From Tieghemiomyces parasiticus (lineage: Eukaryota; Kickxellomycota; Dimargaritomycetes; Dimargaritales; Dimargaritaceae), in contig JANBPT010000509.1 of assembly GCA_027575765.1 (NCBI GenBank), forward strand, positions 1 through 32,980: 32,980 bases of DNA, given 5' to 3'. Below, piece after piece: positions 9,323 to 20,103 of this stretch. Under the pieces are notes generated by a model, which saw only the letters and a list, made by a program, of their open reading frames with translations, was not told the DNA's origin and made no database searches. The position numbers and the translations under genes were made by a program. Every line of letters starts with the position of its first letter. Positions within the stretch are counted from its first letter, which is position 1.

Positions 9323-10529
9323 GTTGCCAGATATTTTTAAGAGGGTAGAACTTTGCTCTCTCCAGCCTCAGTTTCACATTGAAAGCCAGTGAGAGTCTAT
9401 GGGCTAGTCGTCAGTTGCGGAGGAGTCCCATGAATTGTCGATACGTTTCGTTAAGGAGATTAAAAAGCGATCTGGTCATTGCCCTCTGTCGCCGTGGCTA
9501 TCGGGTATTTCTTTGTCTTCCCTTCCGGCACATGTCGGTCTTCGTAATAATCATTCCGTTAATTGGTGTTGCATATATATATATATTGATAGGGCCATCA
9601 CCCTTGGTTGTCAGTGGGAAACTCGGTCATTTATCGGCGGTACCCATCTAATTCTCCCCCTCTGTTTTCTGCTCGCGGATGTGACCTTGTCGACCTCTTC
9701 GCTCTCGCGCGCGTTCTTCTGTGCCGGTCTCACCGCCATGTTCTCTTACCGACCCTCACGTCATGTCTTTGTTGGACCGAATGAGCCTTCTTTGTAGCGA
9801 AACCGCTGTTTTCCACCGATGGTTCGCCGTTGAGCCACGGACCCTCAAGGGAGAGTAGGGCGCAGAAAATTGAAGAGACGCGGAAGGCGGGGGTGAGTGT
9901 TTAGCAAGCGAGAAGTTGATCCATCGTCCTTTGTTAACGAACCATCGAATGAGTGAAACCTCGTTTTCCCCTCTCTTTTTTCGCTCACCTCTCTTGCGTA
10001 TGACGCGCCAGGGGACAAAGACCACAGTAGGCCGGCTAATAAAGAGTGACCGGCAGCACTAGGCCTGGCAAAGTTGCAGGCTGTCCCCTCCGTTGGCACC
10101 GGGCCGTGTGGGCACTTCAAACTTCCCCCTTCCCTGCATCGCTTTCCTCGGATGCTGGGCTTGGTCTTGAGCCCGCACTAGCTTTCATGCCTGCTCCTTG
10201 CTCACTAGCTTGGGCCGTCCTGTAGCCCTCCGTGATGGTCCAGGGCTTTTGTTATATAAACCATGCTGTCCTCCAGCCCGCGAGGGCCGGTAAACCACTT
10301 GCGATTGCACCCCACACTCCGCCTTGAGACCCTTTGCCCCCCTGCATAGCCATATTTCTCCGTGCTCACCCCACTACCCACTCCCTTGCTTACCTCCCAC
10401 ACCTGTAGCTTTTCGTTCAGGTGTCTGCTACCCTTCTAGTTTCGGAGGTATACAACTCTGCACTCCCTGCATTTATTATATAGGCTCGGTCCGCCGCTAA
10501 CTTTTGTAATTATTACTGATCTGCGCAAT
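9323..10529. other. Long non-coding spacer between the 5S gene and the TMEM198-like gene
   Basis: About 1.2 kb with no reading frame that resembles a protein. A short AT microsatellite (TA repeats) lies around 9571-9586. A TATATAGG-like motif near 10478-10485 sits about 45-50 bases before the next start codon and could be that gene's TATA element. I saw no tRNA. Confidence 0.35.
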
Positions 10530-11629
10530 ATGTCCCGAGTGACGATGTCTAGGTGGCCCTTAGGGCCACTCCGCCTCTGGCTCTGCCTGGCCTATATACT
10601 CGGTATTGCTTCGACGATTTACGCTGACCCGCTACCGGGTCGGCCCATTGCCCACGCTCGCGATAGTACTACACAGGCCGAAGGTAGGTTATTGGGTCAG
10701 AGTACTCGCAAGATGAATGCTGGCGGGAGGTGGCGCCCACAGGCTCCACGCCATCCGACGGTCCGTGCGCTCAACGAGCGCATAGTCTAAACAGCCTATA
10801 TCCTTCATTCTCCCTCGACCTGCCGCTAACCCCCGCCCCCTTCGCCCCTATACCCCTAAAATTGTTGCACGCGCCAATTACTGCCCCCCGCCCAGTCTCC
10901 AACAAAATCGGCACTATCCAAATTGTAATCGGTATCATTCTCCTCATTTTTGGCCTCATGTTCGCCTTCCTTGGCAACCGGCTCTTCCGTGTGGCCATGT
11001 TCGCCTCGGGCTTCGTCTACCTCGGCCTCGGCATTCTACTGCTGTGCATCCGTATCAAACCTCCCGGGGACTCTACAGGCCGTATCATTGGCTACCTCGT
11101 CGTGGCCATCGTGTTGGGCGTGGTGGGCGGCTTCCTTTTCGCCTCGGTCTGGTGGCTCGGTCTTGCTGGCGTCGGGTCTCTGGGCGGCATCGGTCTAGCG
11201 GTTCTCATTCTCTCTTTCAAACACGGCGGACTCATTCCGAGCCCCGTCGGCCGCGGATTGTTCGTCGCTGGTCTTGCTGTCGCCATGGTCCTCCTGATCT
11301 TCTTCGTTGAGAAGTACGTGGTGATTATCAGTACAGCTTTCTTTGGTGCTCTGGCCACGTTTGTCGGGTTGGACTGTTTTGTCAAAACCGGGTTCCGATT
11401 CATTCTCTACCTGGTGCTCACCGCCAAGGAGGAGCGGGCACTATACGAGACCAATTCTAAGGTGTACGGAATGATCGGGGGCCTGCTGGCCCTGTTCGTC
11501 GTCGGCTCCGTGTGCCAGTTTTTCTTGTATCGGGAACCCATCGGTATCCGCGAGTATAATATGAACTGGTTCCGCCGTAAGCCCCGTGAGGAGAAGAACC
11601 TTACCGAACCGGAGCCCTTCCCAGCGTAA
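10530..11629 (+). CDS. TMEM198/TM7SF3-like (DUF4203) multi-pass membrane protein, two exons
   Basis: Exons 10530-10683 and 10896-11629 join in frame to 295 residues. The intron starts GTAGGT, has a CTAAC branch-like site and ends in a C-rich tract with CAG. The phase-1 junction recreates a valine codon. Exon 1 encodes a signal peptide (WPLGPLRLWLCLAYILGIAS, likely cut after IYA) and a short extracytoplasmic linker. Exon 2 opens with NKIGTIQIVIGIILLIFGLMF. About seven hydrophobic helices follow, including a Gly-rich one (LGVVGGFLFASVWWLG) and VGLDCFVKTGFRFILY. The glycine-rich helices and the order of segments match the TMEM198/DUF4203 fold known from animals and fungi. In animals TMEM198 promotes Wnt receptor phosphorylation; the fungal role is unknown. 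The basic tail RRKPREEKN is probably cytosolic. A second ATG at 10545 is an alternative start. Confidence 0.8.
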
Positions 11630-11642
11630 ACACGCCTTTGGA

Positions 11643-11654
11643 GGGGGGGGGGGG
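11643..11654 (+). repeat. Homopolymeric G tract in the 3' UTR region
   Basis: Twelve consecutive Gs lie 13 bases after the TMEM198-like stop codon. Such tracts are prone to length variation and could stall polymerases, but no function can be inferred. Confidence 0.7.
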
Positions 11655-12225
11655 AAAGACCGAGGCATTAACATGGTTGACCATTATCCTAGGTTCCGTT
11701 TCAACTGCCTCCCCCCCCTCCTGTTTTGCGGTGGCCTATCGTTTCGATGGTAACCGTACCTTTGTCAAGCCGTACGTTGACGCTCACTTTCACTGCTCAC
11801 ACGCCGAACGTACCTGCTTATGCGTCTTTTATTTACGTTATCCCTCTAACTCATGTATCCCACGCTACATGTTTATGCCACCACCACCATTGCCATACAT
11901 TTCGTCACTTCGAGCACTTACCATTACCCGCCATTTTCTCATATTAAAGCATAGTTGTGAATTACAACTCCGAACCTCGGCTGGCAAACCTCGTCTCAAC
12001 TCGCCGGCTAGAAAACTTTGCGTTTATTTCGCTCGATTGGCGTATGCAAGAAAGGCGTGGCCGTCAAGCTGACCGCACCCACTTTACGGTATATAAAAAA
12101 AAGGCGGCTAAAAACATGCCTGAAAATTGATAAAAGGCGGTGCAAGGGTAAGCTCACATTGACGGCCCCCCTGTACACATATGCGCAAGCAAGAAAATCC
12201 ACCCAAACTTCCACAACCCAGAACC
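11655..12225. other. Convergent intergenic region between the TMEM198-like and eIF3h genes
   Basis: The two flanking genes end toward each other here, so this stretch holds two 3' UTRs. On the minus strand an AATAAA (plus-strand TTTATT near 12024-12029), about 200 bases after the eIF3h stop, is a possible polyadenylation signal. No coding potential is evident. Confidence 0.4.
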
Positions 12226-13374
12226 TTAGTTTTGAAGTTCACGGATGGCAAATAGCTTAGAGAGGGCCGGGCCGCTGTACTGGTTGAGCTGCTTACAGTA
12301 GTTGTCGACCTTACCGACGGCGAGGACGTGGGTGAGACGGGAGGGCTCGGTGGGGACGTGGAAACGGGCGGCGATTTGATCCTCCGTTTCTTCAGGTAGC
12401 GGGGCCTGGCCGGCGGCAATCCGGGAGGCGTTCTCCAACCGCCGCCGCTGGATGTACTGTTGGATTTTGGTCTGCTCCCGGGCGTATCCGCGCTGCCAGT
12501 ACTGGTACTGGTGACGCGCCAGGTTGTACTTCTCAACCCCCTCCAGAAGGTGCTCCAAGTTCTTTTCCATGTACGGGTCCAGGGTGAGGTCCAAAGTCGC
12601 CGGGTTGACGGCCGGGAGCCCCACGTGGGAGGTGAGTTGGTCACTCCCGTCACGGTCATCACCGACCGTAAAGGCCGACTGCGCACCGGTAGAGGTAGCG
12701 AGGGCGCTCAACGGGTCAAACGTGGCCGAGGGTTCCTCCAACTCGTGCATCAGTACGTTGAGCATGGCCGAGTTGCGGATGACCACGGGGAGCTCGGTCA
12801 ACATATTCTCGTGGGTGACCCCCGCGAGGGAGAAGCTGGACACGGTGAACTGGCCCTTGGCGTACAGGTCCATGAAGGCCGGGGTGAGGCGGAAGGCGCG
12901 GAGGGACACGTTGCCACGGGTCGAGCGGGACAGGTCGTACACGAGCAGCACACTCTTTTTGAGGTTCCGCTGGTAGTTGTACTGCATCTCGATGATGGAC
13001 GGCTCCATCACCGTATCCAGGTGAGCCGACTGGTACCATCCTACCGCATTGTTATCCACATTCACTTCCCGCAGGCACTGCATCATGTCCACCTGGTAGG
13101 CGGCGATCTCCTCGGCGCTCTCGTTGGTGCCTGACGGCACCGGGTAGCTGTGAGTGATTTCCAGGGTATCCTCAACGTCCAGACCCAGCAGCTGGCCCGA
13201 CACTGGCGTGGGTAGCGCCTCCCGGCTGTGCTTAAGGATCTTCATAACCACCAGCGCTTCGATCTGGACAGAATGCACCGGGTTCTTGCCTTCAATGTCA
13301 AGCGCGGCCGCCAGCGAGGCAGACACGGTCTTGTTGTCCCGGCCGACGAGGGCGGAGGCGGTAGTTTTGCTCAT
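12226..13374 (-). CDS. eIF3h: Eukaryotic translation initiation factor 3 subunit H (MPN domain)
   Basis: Intronless 382-residue frame. eIF3h is a subunit of the eIF3 complex that helps recruit the 43S pre-initiation complex to mRNA in the cytosol. The MPN domain starts near residue 33 with VHSVQIEALVVMKILKHSRE. It continues with SGQLLGLDVEDTLEITHSYP and VGWYQSAHLDTV, then SVLLVYDLSRSTRGNVSLRAFRL. The zinc-binding His-X-His of active JAMM proteases is absent, as expected for this catalytically dead subunit. The C-terminal half has the HELEEPSATFDPLSAL block, a Gln/Arg-rich helix, the APLPEETEDQI linker and a final VDNYCKQLNQYSGPALSKLF helix. These match the ends of animal and fungal eIF3h. The length is near the usual 340-380. 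The ATG at 13374 is the only start giving a full MPN domain. Confidence 0.95.
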   Translation of the reverse strand: MSKTTASALVGRDNKTVSASLAAALDIEGKNPVHSVQIEALVVMKILKHSREALPTPVSGQLLGLDVEDTLEITHSYPVPSGTNESAEEIAAYQVDMMQCLREVNVDNNAVGWYQSAHLDTVMEPSIIEMQYNYQRNLKKSVLLVYDLSRSTRGNVSLRAFRLTPAFMDLYAKGQFTVSSFSLAGVTHENMLTELPVVIRNSAMLNVLMHELEEPSATFDPLSALATSTGAQSAFTVGDDRDGSDQLTSHVGLPAVNPATLDLTLDPYMEKNLEHLLEGVEKYNLARHQYQYWQRGYAREQTKIQQYIQRRRLENASRIAAGQAPLPEETEDQIAARFHVPTEPSRLTHVLAVGKVDNYCKQLNQYSGPALSKLFAIRELQN

Positions 13375-14915
13375 GGTGGGAGTCGAAAGGGGATGAAAGC
13401 AGTGAAAGAAGAGAGAGAGGGGATGATGGGGAGGTACAAATGGGGGAGGACTAACGGAGAAATGTCAGATGGAGGGAACGGCAGGGAAGGAGGAGTTACG
13501 ACCAGAATGCCGGTGGCGAAAAAACGGAGATCGCGCGGATAAAGGGACTAGAGACAAAGCGTCGTCGGCAACGGAGATCTGTGAGGGTCAGATGGATAAA
13601 GGGCAAAAAGTGGAGGATGCCGTAGATCTGTATAGTGGGAGGATTCCGACTGGCAGGTGGATCTCGGCCAGCGTTGAGGCCAGCACGGGTGAACGGGCGG
13701 CCACAAGGCTGGGAAGGCCCGTCGGGGCCCAAATCTATCTTTTCACCCATCAATGCCGCTCAAGACATCGCCACGCCCAGTCCACAGGCCCTGGCCAGAG
13801 GCCTTCCTATTCAATAGCGTAGTGTTCGAGGCCCGTAGGTGTCGGGCTCTGGAGCGCTGTGCCCTGTTGTGAATATAGTTATGTGATCCATCGGTGTGAG
13901 TTCCATGCTCTACAATCCACAGCACTCAGCAGTTTGCTGAAGCCGACATTGCGGGGCCTTGTGCGCTGGCGCCATACGCCCCATGGAGAGGGCCGCTAGG
14001 CCCGTTACGCTCTGGGACCTGTATCGAATAAAGCCACGTGACTGGCCTTCGCCGATTCCCACTCACCGCCAAGGACGGGTCTCTCCTGAAGGACCCACTT
14101 GGGTTTCGAAATAATTCACCCATCCCATTTACAAGCTCCTGTCCCATGGATTCCCTTCGCCCTCCCATTCTTAGGCCTTTCATCCTGCCAATTGTAGGCC
14201 ATCAAAAAACAGGGATAGCTCGACTGGTAGTTATGTAATATTTTTTTTCACTCATTACAGCCCGAGCTGACCTATTGAGCGTATGCCTGCAATCTAAACC
14301 CCCCCAGCACGCGTTGGTGCCTCACCCGCTGTTCCATAGAGTAACCACCTCTTTCGCCCGCTAGAAGTTTGACTGCACCGACGCCGCCGCTCTTTCTTCC
14401 TCAAGACTCCTCCTTTCCAATTCCCCTCCATTGCTAGCCGCATGGTCCTCGGACCCTCCCCTTCATAATAGCCTGCTGCCTGTCCACCGCCTACGACGCT
14501 GCTTCGCGTACTACGGACAACCGGGAATTCTCTCCTCCGCAACCTCACCCTCCCGCCTTCTCCTCTGTCCAAATTCTGGCATACCTGCTATTTCTTCATA
14601 CGGTCGCCGCAACCAGCCTTATCAAACTCGGCCTTGAGCCGTTCTCTCATCGACCCTCGAAAACTCTGCCCTAATACCTTCGGTTGGCCTAAAACCCTGA
14701 CCCTAAGACTCCTCCCGTTCGTCCCTCGCCTTTGCCCGCTACTGTCCACCAATTTCCAGCACCTCGTCCATTGGCCCCTCGCCCTACTCCACCTTGTACA
14801 CTAACGGTTTCCGCAGCAACGGGGCAAGGTTCTCTGCCATCACCGCAACCTTAACTTTCGAGGTACCCATTTAGACTTTATCACTATATCCGCTTTAAAT
14901 CCTACCAGTGACGCC
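13375..14915. promoter_or_regulatory. Divergent intergenic region between eIF3h and RRN3
   Basis: About 1.5 kb between two divergently transcribed genes of the translation and ribosome-production machinery. Shared regulation is possible but not shown. The right part (14300-14900) is pyrimidine-rich, a typical leader for the RRN3 gene. A T8 run lies near 14242-14249. I found no tRNA, conserved frame or repeat. Confidence 0.4.
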
Positions 14916-17507
14916 ATGACCGACCTGCCCGTGACACCCACACAGCTGCCAAGACAATCGTCCTTCCTAGGGACCCGGCCTTCCACGGGCGGCCCGAAAC
15001 CCCGAGTCCGTATCATGCTGGGTGATACCGTCGTCAACACGGATGAAGACCCCGTGGGAGGCTTGGTCCGACCACTCGACAGCGACCCAGAGTCTGACGA
15101 CGACGATGACAATGATGGTGAAGCGACCCTGGACACCACCGCTATGATGGCCTCGTATCTCAGTAACGCCCTCGAGGAGCACAAGCTCGGCAATACCAAG
15201 GCCTACCTGGAAATCATCACCGAGATCAACGGTAGCGGCATTAGTGAGAGCGCCGAAAAGTCCTCGCTCGGCAGCCAGCTGTCCCAGTCCTTCGCCAGCG
15301 CCGATAACTCTGCGTCCGCCACGACGGCCGACGCCGCCTTGGCGCAAGACAAGCCGATTGGGATGGACCCCAGGCAGCTGGTGGCCTGGGTCCTGACCTT
15401 CACGCGCATGCTGCACCGTATGGACCGCCAGTGTGCGGAACTGGTGGGTGCCATCCTGGACATGTCCTGGATCAACCGACAACCCTCCGTGGTGACAACC
15501 TACACCCGGTTCCTGTGCAACCTGGTGTCGGCTCAGCCCTACTACGCCGGTGAGGTGATGCGCGTTCTGGTCGGATTCCTGGCCGCGCGCACTTACGTCC
15601 CCCTTACCGAGCCCGGGGTCGACCCGAATTTGACCAAGAACATGGTGTTTGATCGCGCCCATCGCGCCCTGCGGTCGGTCCTCAACATTATCCCTACCGC
15701 CCATACCGCCCTGTCCCCGCTCCTCGCCCGCTTCTTCCCACTCAAGTTTGACAGCGCCGAGCGCCACCAAGACTACCTCTACAACATCCTGCGGATCGCC
15801 GATTACGCCCCAGCCCTGCGCCAGCAAATTCTGGGCCTCGTTGTGGACCGCATGATCCAGATCGACGTGGAAATTCAGGTTGAAGTGGAGGAACTCGAGG
15901 AGAACCGGGAGGATGAAGATGACGATATGGATGAAGACGAGGCCGACGGCAAGGTAGCGGACAGCGGGGAGGCCAAGGACGAGAATAAGGCTGATACCAC
16001 CGCACCCACGGGTATATTTGAGATGGAGGACGAGGGCGACGACGAGGCCGTGGCCCTTGACCTGACCCACGCCGAAGATGCTGTGCAGGACGACTCGACC
16101 GCTCCACTGGACGTGCGGCGGTTGGTTGACAAGCTGGACGGTATTTTTTTCCAGCTGTTCTCCTACCTTGAACGATTCGACGTGCGGTACGACCCGCCAG
16201 CGACGGATACGTCCCTGGAAGCCACAGCTGCGCGTGAGTCGGCACAGGCCACCCGCCAGGAACTCTTCTTTATCCTACTTGACCTGTTCGACCGGGTGAT
16301 GCTCACCACGTTCAAGTCCCGCTACACCCAGTTCCTTCTCTTTTACGTATGTTCACTGGACCCGGCCTTCCCGGACATGTTCCTGGGCACGCTGATTGCT
16401 AAGCTGTGCGAGGCTACCCCGCAAGGGGGGGCAGCCGCAGGCGGGCACAGGGCGGCCGGCTCGGCCCTATCGTCCCTCCCGGCGAACCGCTCCTCCGACG
16501 TGGTGCGCGTGGCGGTCGCCGCCTACGTGTCTAGCTTCCTTGCCCGCGCCCACTACGTTAACCCCCTCATGATCCGGACCGCCGCCAGCCTCCTAATCCA
16601 GTGGGCCCGTGCGTATCTCGAGCAGTACGAGAAGATCAACCTGATTTTGGCCACCCGGCTCACCGGCAGCGGCACCTCGGCAGGCATGCCACCCCATATG
16701 CTGCGGTCTACCTCAAGCACCGTGCCTCCCACCCCGGCCCTGTCCCGGACGGGCTCCTTCTCCTCCCTGCCCCGCACCGCGTCGGCCTCCCAAATCCATG
16801 GCGCCGCGACGGCGGCCTCGGCTACCCTCCAACCTGAGCGTCACACCGTGTTTTATGCCGTCGCCCAAGCCCTCATGTACATGTTTTGCTTCCGGTGGCG
16901 CGAGCTCCAACTAAGTACCGAGGAGGCCCAGGCCTCCAGTGGGGTGGCTGGAACCTGGTGCCCCGAGATCCGAGACCTGCCGCGCGTCGTTATGTGTTCC
17001 CTCCTTCCGCTGCGCATGTGCTCCGAGGCGGTCACCAAGCAGTTTACGCGGATGAGCAAGCAGCTCAATTTCATGTACTGTTATTCGGTGCTGCAGGCCC
17101 CTAGCCAGTTCGATGCCGTGACTGCGGCCAGCGGCGATGAGCAGGGCGGTGATGTGGTGATGGGCGGAGTGGATGGGAGCGGACCTAGTGCCTCGCCCGA
17201 ATCAAACGGCTCCCCCTCGCTGTCGCCCGAGCAGAAGTCGGCCGCGGATTTGGCCGAGTCGGAGGCCGCCCACAAGCAACAAATGGTCAAGACCTACGCC
17301 GATCTTGTCCGCCAGCCCTCCACTTTGCAGGCGGAGCTCGCCACGTTCTTCCCGTTTGATCCGTTCCATCTGCCGTTGTCAGGTCCTTACATTAGCCAAA
17401 TTTACGACGAGTGGGACAATCGGGGATTGGGTGGTGAGGGCGACGATAGTGAATCAGATTACGACTCGGAGGACGATGACTCTGATGAGTACGGTAGCTT
17501 GTTGTGA
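14916..17507 (+). CDS. RRN3: RNA polymerase I initiation factor Rrn3/TIF-IA
   Basis: Intronless 863-residue frame. Rrn3 binds the Pol I stalk and recruits the polymerase to rDNA promoters in the nucleolus, coupling rRNA synthesis to growth. The HEAT-like repeat body shows family blocks: LVAWVLTFTRMLHRMDRQCAE, then LVGAILDMSWINRQPSVV, then HRALRSVLNIIPTAHTAL with FFPLKFD and QDYLYNILRIADYAPALRQ. After an acidic insert come LFFILLDLFDRVMLTTFKSR and YTQFLLFYVCSLDP, then RSSDVVRVAVAAYVSSFLAR and AHYVNPLMIRTAASLLIQWA. Near the end is FFPFDPFHLPLSGPYI, the conserved C-terminal block of the family. Low-complexity acidic insertions (around residues 330-400, and the final EEDD-type tail) make it longer than yeast Rrn3 (about 630). 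A Ser/Thr-rich loop near residues 595-640 and a Gly/Ser loop near 735-780 are candidate phosphoregulatory regions. The start has a good context (GCC before ATG). Confidence 0.94.
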   Translation: MTDLPVTPTQLPRQSSFLGTRPSTGGPKPRVRIMLGDTVVNTDEDPVGGLVRPLDSDPESDDDDDNDGEATLDTTAMMASYLSNALEEHKLGNTKAYLEIITEINGSGISESAEKSSLGSQLSQSFASADNSASATTADAALAQDKPIGMDPRQLVAWVLTFTRMLHRMDRQCAELVGAILDMSWINRQPSVVTTYTRFLCNLVSAQPYYAGEVMRVLVGFLAARTYVPLTEPGVDPNLTKNMVFDRAHRALRSVLNIIPTAHTALSPLLARFFPLKFDSAERHQDYLYNILRIADYAPALRQQILGLVVDRMIQIDVEIQVEVEELEENREDEDDDMDEDEADGKVADSGEAKDENKADTTAPTGIFEMEDEGDDEAVALDLTHAEDAVQDDSTAPLDVRRLVDKLDGIFFQLFSYLERFDVRYDPPATDTSLEATAARESAQATRQELFFILLDLFDRVMLTTFKSRYTQFLLFYVCSLDPAFPDMFLGTLIAKLCEATPQGGAAAGGHRAAGSALSSLPANRSSDVVRVAVAAYVSSFLARAHYVNPLMIRTAASLLIQWARAYLEQYEKINLILATRLTGSGTSAGMPPHMLRSTSSTVPPTPALSRTGSFSSLPRTASASQIHGAATAASATLQPERHTVFYAVAQALMYMFCFRWRELQLSTEEAQASSGVAGTWCPEIRDLPRVVMCSLLPLRMCSEAVTKQFTRMSKQLNFMYCYSVLQAPSQFDAVTAASGDEQGGDVVMGGVDGSGPSASPESNGSPSLSPEQKSAADLAESEAAHKQQMVKTYADLVRQPSTLQAELATFFPFDPFHLPLSGPYISQIYDEWDNRGLGGEGDDSESDYDSEDDDSDEYGSLL

Positions 17508-18055
17508 ATGGTGAGTGGAACACATGATAGTTAAAGAAAATAGCCAAGCGAAGTCGTAAAAATAATGCGGCAAAGGGTGAGAGGATAGAAGAGTCAGGGA
17601 CGTATACCAACTCAGTCCTCAAGCACAAGTAGAAGGGCCAAGGTTTAAACTTTAGTGTAGATGACACTAATTCGCAAATTGAGATGGAGCTGAAGTTAAC
17701 TTGTGGGTGTTGGTTGTGGCAGGTTTAATATAAAAGAAAAGGGAATAAGCAAAGCTGGTAAAAAGAATAAGATGTAATCTGAACATCCATCGTTAAATCA
17801 GGGCGACTTCCTGTTAACAATGGCATGGACTTAGCAATAGGGTCATTGTAAACGATTAAATCTTTTGAATCTTGAAACGGACTTGAGCTTTAACTAGCTC
17901 GCACTTGATAAAAGAGCCGGGTTACATGGCCGGGTTTGTGGGGACTGGTCTACAACAAGTGGCAAAGATGACGAATCAGCTAGTGATAATAATGATGACG
18001 CCAACTCAGGCCCAGACTACTAGCATCAACATCCCAGCCATCAAAGTCGGTGGCA
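17508..18055. other. 3' flank of RRN3 up to LTR-like copy B
   Basis: About 550 AT-richer bases with no convincing gene. A short open frame at 17905-18102 runs into the repeat element and shows no recognisable protein features. Confidence 0.35.
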
Positions 18056-18059
18056 GTGG

Positions 18060-18538
18060 TGTGAAGCCGAGCACGGCTTCTGCCTTTGAGGATTTGCAAT
18101 AGGTCGCGCCTATACCTCTGACAAATGAAAAGTAAAGAAAGGAACCGGACAGCCTCTAGGAGAGGCCCGGACGAGACGGAGGCCTAGCCAGGCTCTCCAC
18201 TAATAGTAGTAGATCCTCTAAGTTAAGTCACAGTATGTAAGCCGGACCCAAATATGCAACACAGGGTCCAGTCACTTTCTTAATATTTCTGGCCCATAGT
18301 GCCATCCGTTAGTACTATTCCTTTAAGTAAACCTAGTACCAATATTCCCCTAAGTTCGTTTATTGATAAACATTTGTAGGTTTTCTTTGTTGGACAACTC
18401 CGTCAATAGTTGTCCGTTTTTGCTTTGCGTTACAGATTCGGATACCCCTGCACCAATTGCGTACTCCCAAACTCTCCACTCTGTCCCGGAGGTTCTTTTG
18501 AAAGCGGGCCCGGCTATCCGATTCCGGTCGGCTTTACA
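18060..18538. mobile_element. Solo-LTR-like element, copy B (479 bp, inverted relative to copy A)
   Basis: On the plus strand it begins TGTGAAGC and ends GCTTTACA. It is flanked by the 4-bp duplication GTGG at 18056-18059 and 18539-18542. Read on the minus strand it aligns end to end with copy A at 8718-9195. Shared blocks include GCTTTCAAAAGAACCTCCG, ACGGATGGCACTATGGG and CCCTGTGTTGCATA. The many substitutions and few small indels between copies show that neither is recent. No Pol III gene is evident beside this copy, unlike copy A. No reverse transcriptase or integrase sequence flanks it. Confidence 0.75.
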
Positions 18539-18542
18539 GTGG

Positions 18543-20103
18543 GATGCTTGTCCCACCCTACCTGGCATTCCAGGAGACCTAGTTGCATTCAATATCCATT
18601 TCCCCTAGCATAACCTCTGGAATTGCCACTGCTGTCACTAGCCAGAGCAATGAAGACCTGTTGGGGGACTCACTCATGTTGTTCACCTATAGTAGAATGT
18701 CCTAGGTGTTGCATCCTCCTCCCATCTCTGATTATCTGGAGGTGGAGGAGAGAGGGAGATAGAACCGGATAAAGTTCATCTAACACTCCTCAAGCTCTCT
18801 GCATTTTTTTATACCACCCTTGCTATGTCAATCACAATAGCCGCGCCATATCTCTTTTACTTTTATTTGATATATATATGGGTCTTCCGATCCCCTAGAG
18901 TCCCCGTCCCAAAGGGAGCTCTACAATGCTAAAGTGATCACTATTACGCTTTGGTTCTCTTGCCTGGGGTCTTCAGCTACTCTATTAATAACAATTTTAC
19001 TTAGTCGACTCAATTTCCTAATTGAGGCCCTCTGCCCAGCCGACCCACCTCTAGGGTGCCTCCCCTTCATTACATCGAATGGAAAGTAGCCTAACCATCT
19101 TGCTTTTGCCGCATCTTAGCCCTGCGATAAAAGGACCAAAAAGTTCTTGCATGCCAGAGCCACTTCGGAATCTCACCGTTGGCCGGGGGGCTCAAGAGGA
19201 TTGTGGTGTAGTAATACACGGAGGTTGAGAATACGATAGAAAAGTAAGGGGTTTTAGGGCAGTCTCTCGTTCATTGAGGCGGCCGGCGGACAGATACTAT
19301 ATATCCATCCCGGCCTTGACTTCCAGCCATTGATGTCAAGTGGCAGCAGTGATGAATACATCATAGGAAAAGCAGCAGGGAAAAGCACAGCATGAAGGAG
19401 GCAAGAGGGAACTGGAGCATGCTATCCTAAGAAAGACTAACCGTAGGATAATGTATCAAACGGTGTAGGCGACTTCGATTGACTCGGCTTATGACGATCG
19501 TTCCAGATACAGGTAAGAGGTTGCTGATAAGGCTGCAATCATAAGTTGCGAATATTCTGACCACAATAGTCACCAATGGTGGTGAATGTTATTCCCAATT
19601 AGGTTTTAGCCCAGCCACCATTGGCATTGACCTAGGCTGATATGGCAAGTAGCGTTTACCTTGGCACTGTAGGTACAGCTCGAGAACTTGGTGACATCAA
19701 CAGCTACAGGCGCAACACAGGATCCACCAGTTCGGGTGTCAAATGCGACGGCGCATACTGGTTGGCCACAGCCCGTGCAACCAACTCGTCATCCAAGGCG
19801 CACAGTTGGCGAGTGGGTAGCGCAAATTTATAATCTCAGCAGGCCCCAAAATAACTCTGATGCTATGTGAGCACCTCTGCATAATACAGTAGTTCGCGAT
19901 TGATAATTGTTTTAATTGGGCATCCAAAGCGAGGTGGGCACACGGGGGAGGCGCCTATTTACACGGATGCACTCTGGTTGTTTTTTTTGGAGGGAGAGGG
20001 AGGAAATATGGGAGAGATTTCGCCGTAGAGTTGAGCTTAAGGCGACCCAAATAACGTCGAAGAAGGTCAGAAGAAAAAAAATATTGGAAAGTATTATACA
20101 AAC
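18543..20103. other. Gene-poor region downstream of the giant gene
   Basis: About 1.6 kb with no well-supported gene. The right end is the 3' flank of the giant minus-strand gene. An AT microsatellite lies near 18870-18879 and a T9 run near 19980. A weak candidate for a small spliced minus-strand gene (19437-19788) is described as a finding. Composition and scattered short direct and inverted repeats, such as CACCAATGGTGG and CCACCATTGG near 19571-19626, suggest decayed repeat DNA. Confidence 0.35.

Noticed and set aside
9379..9797. Two overlapping plus-strand open frames after the 5S gene
   Set aside because: No protein-like features; they cross an AT microsatellite and have no flanking gene signals.
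11955..12015. Minus-strand GGTTCGG resembling a tRNA B box
   Set aside because: No matching A box at the right distance and no acceptor stem could be formed.
12460..13134. Plus-strand open frame antisense to eIF3h
   Set aside because: Arg/His/Val-rich shadow of the clear eIF3h frame.
14967..16070. Long minus-strand open frame antisense to RRN3
   Set aside because: It mirrors the GC-rich codons of the real gene, has a His/Val/Gly-biased composition and no recognisable domain.
19800..19845. tRNA-like A-box stretch (GTTGGCGAGTGGGTAGCGC) followed by TTTATAATC
   Set aside because: The would-be anticodon stem does not pair and there is no B box or T-arm downstream, so it is not a tRNA gene.
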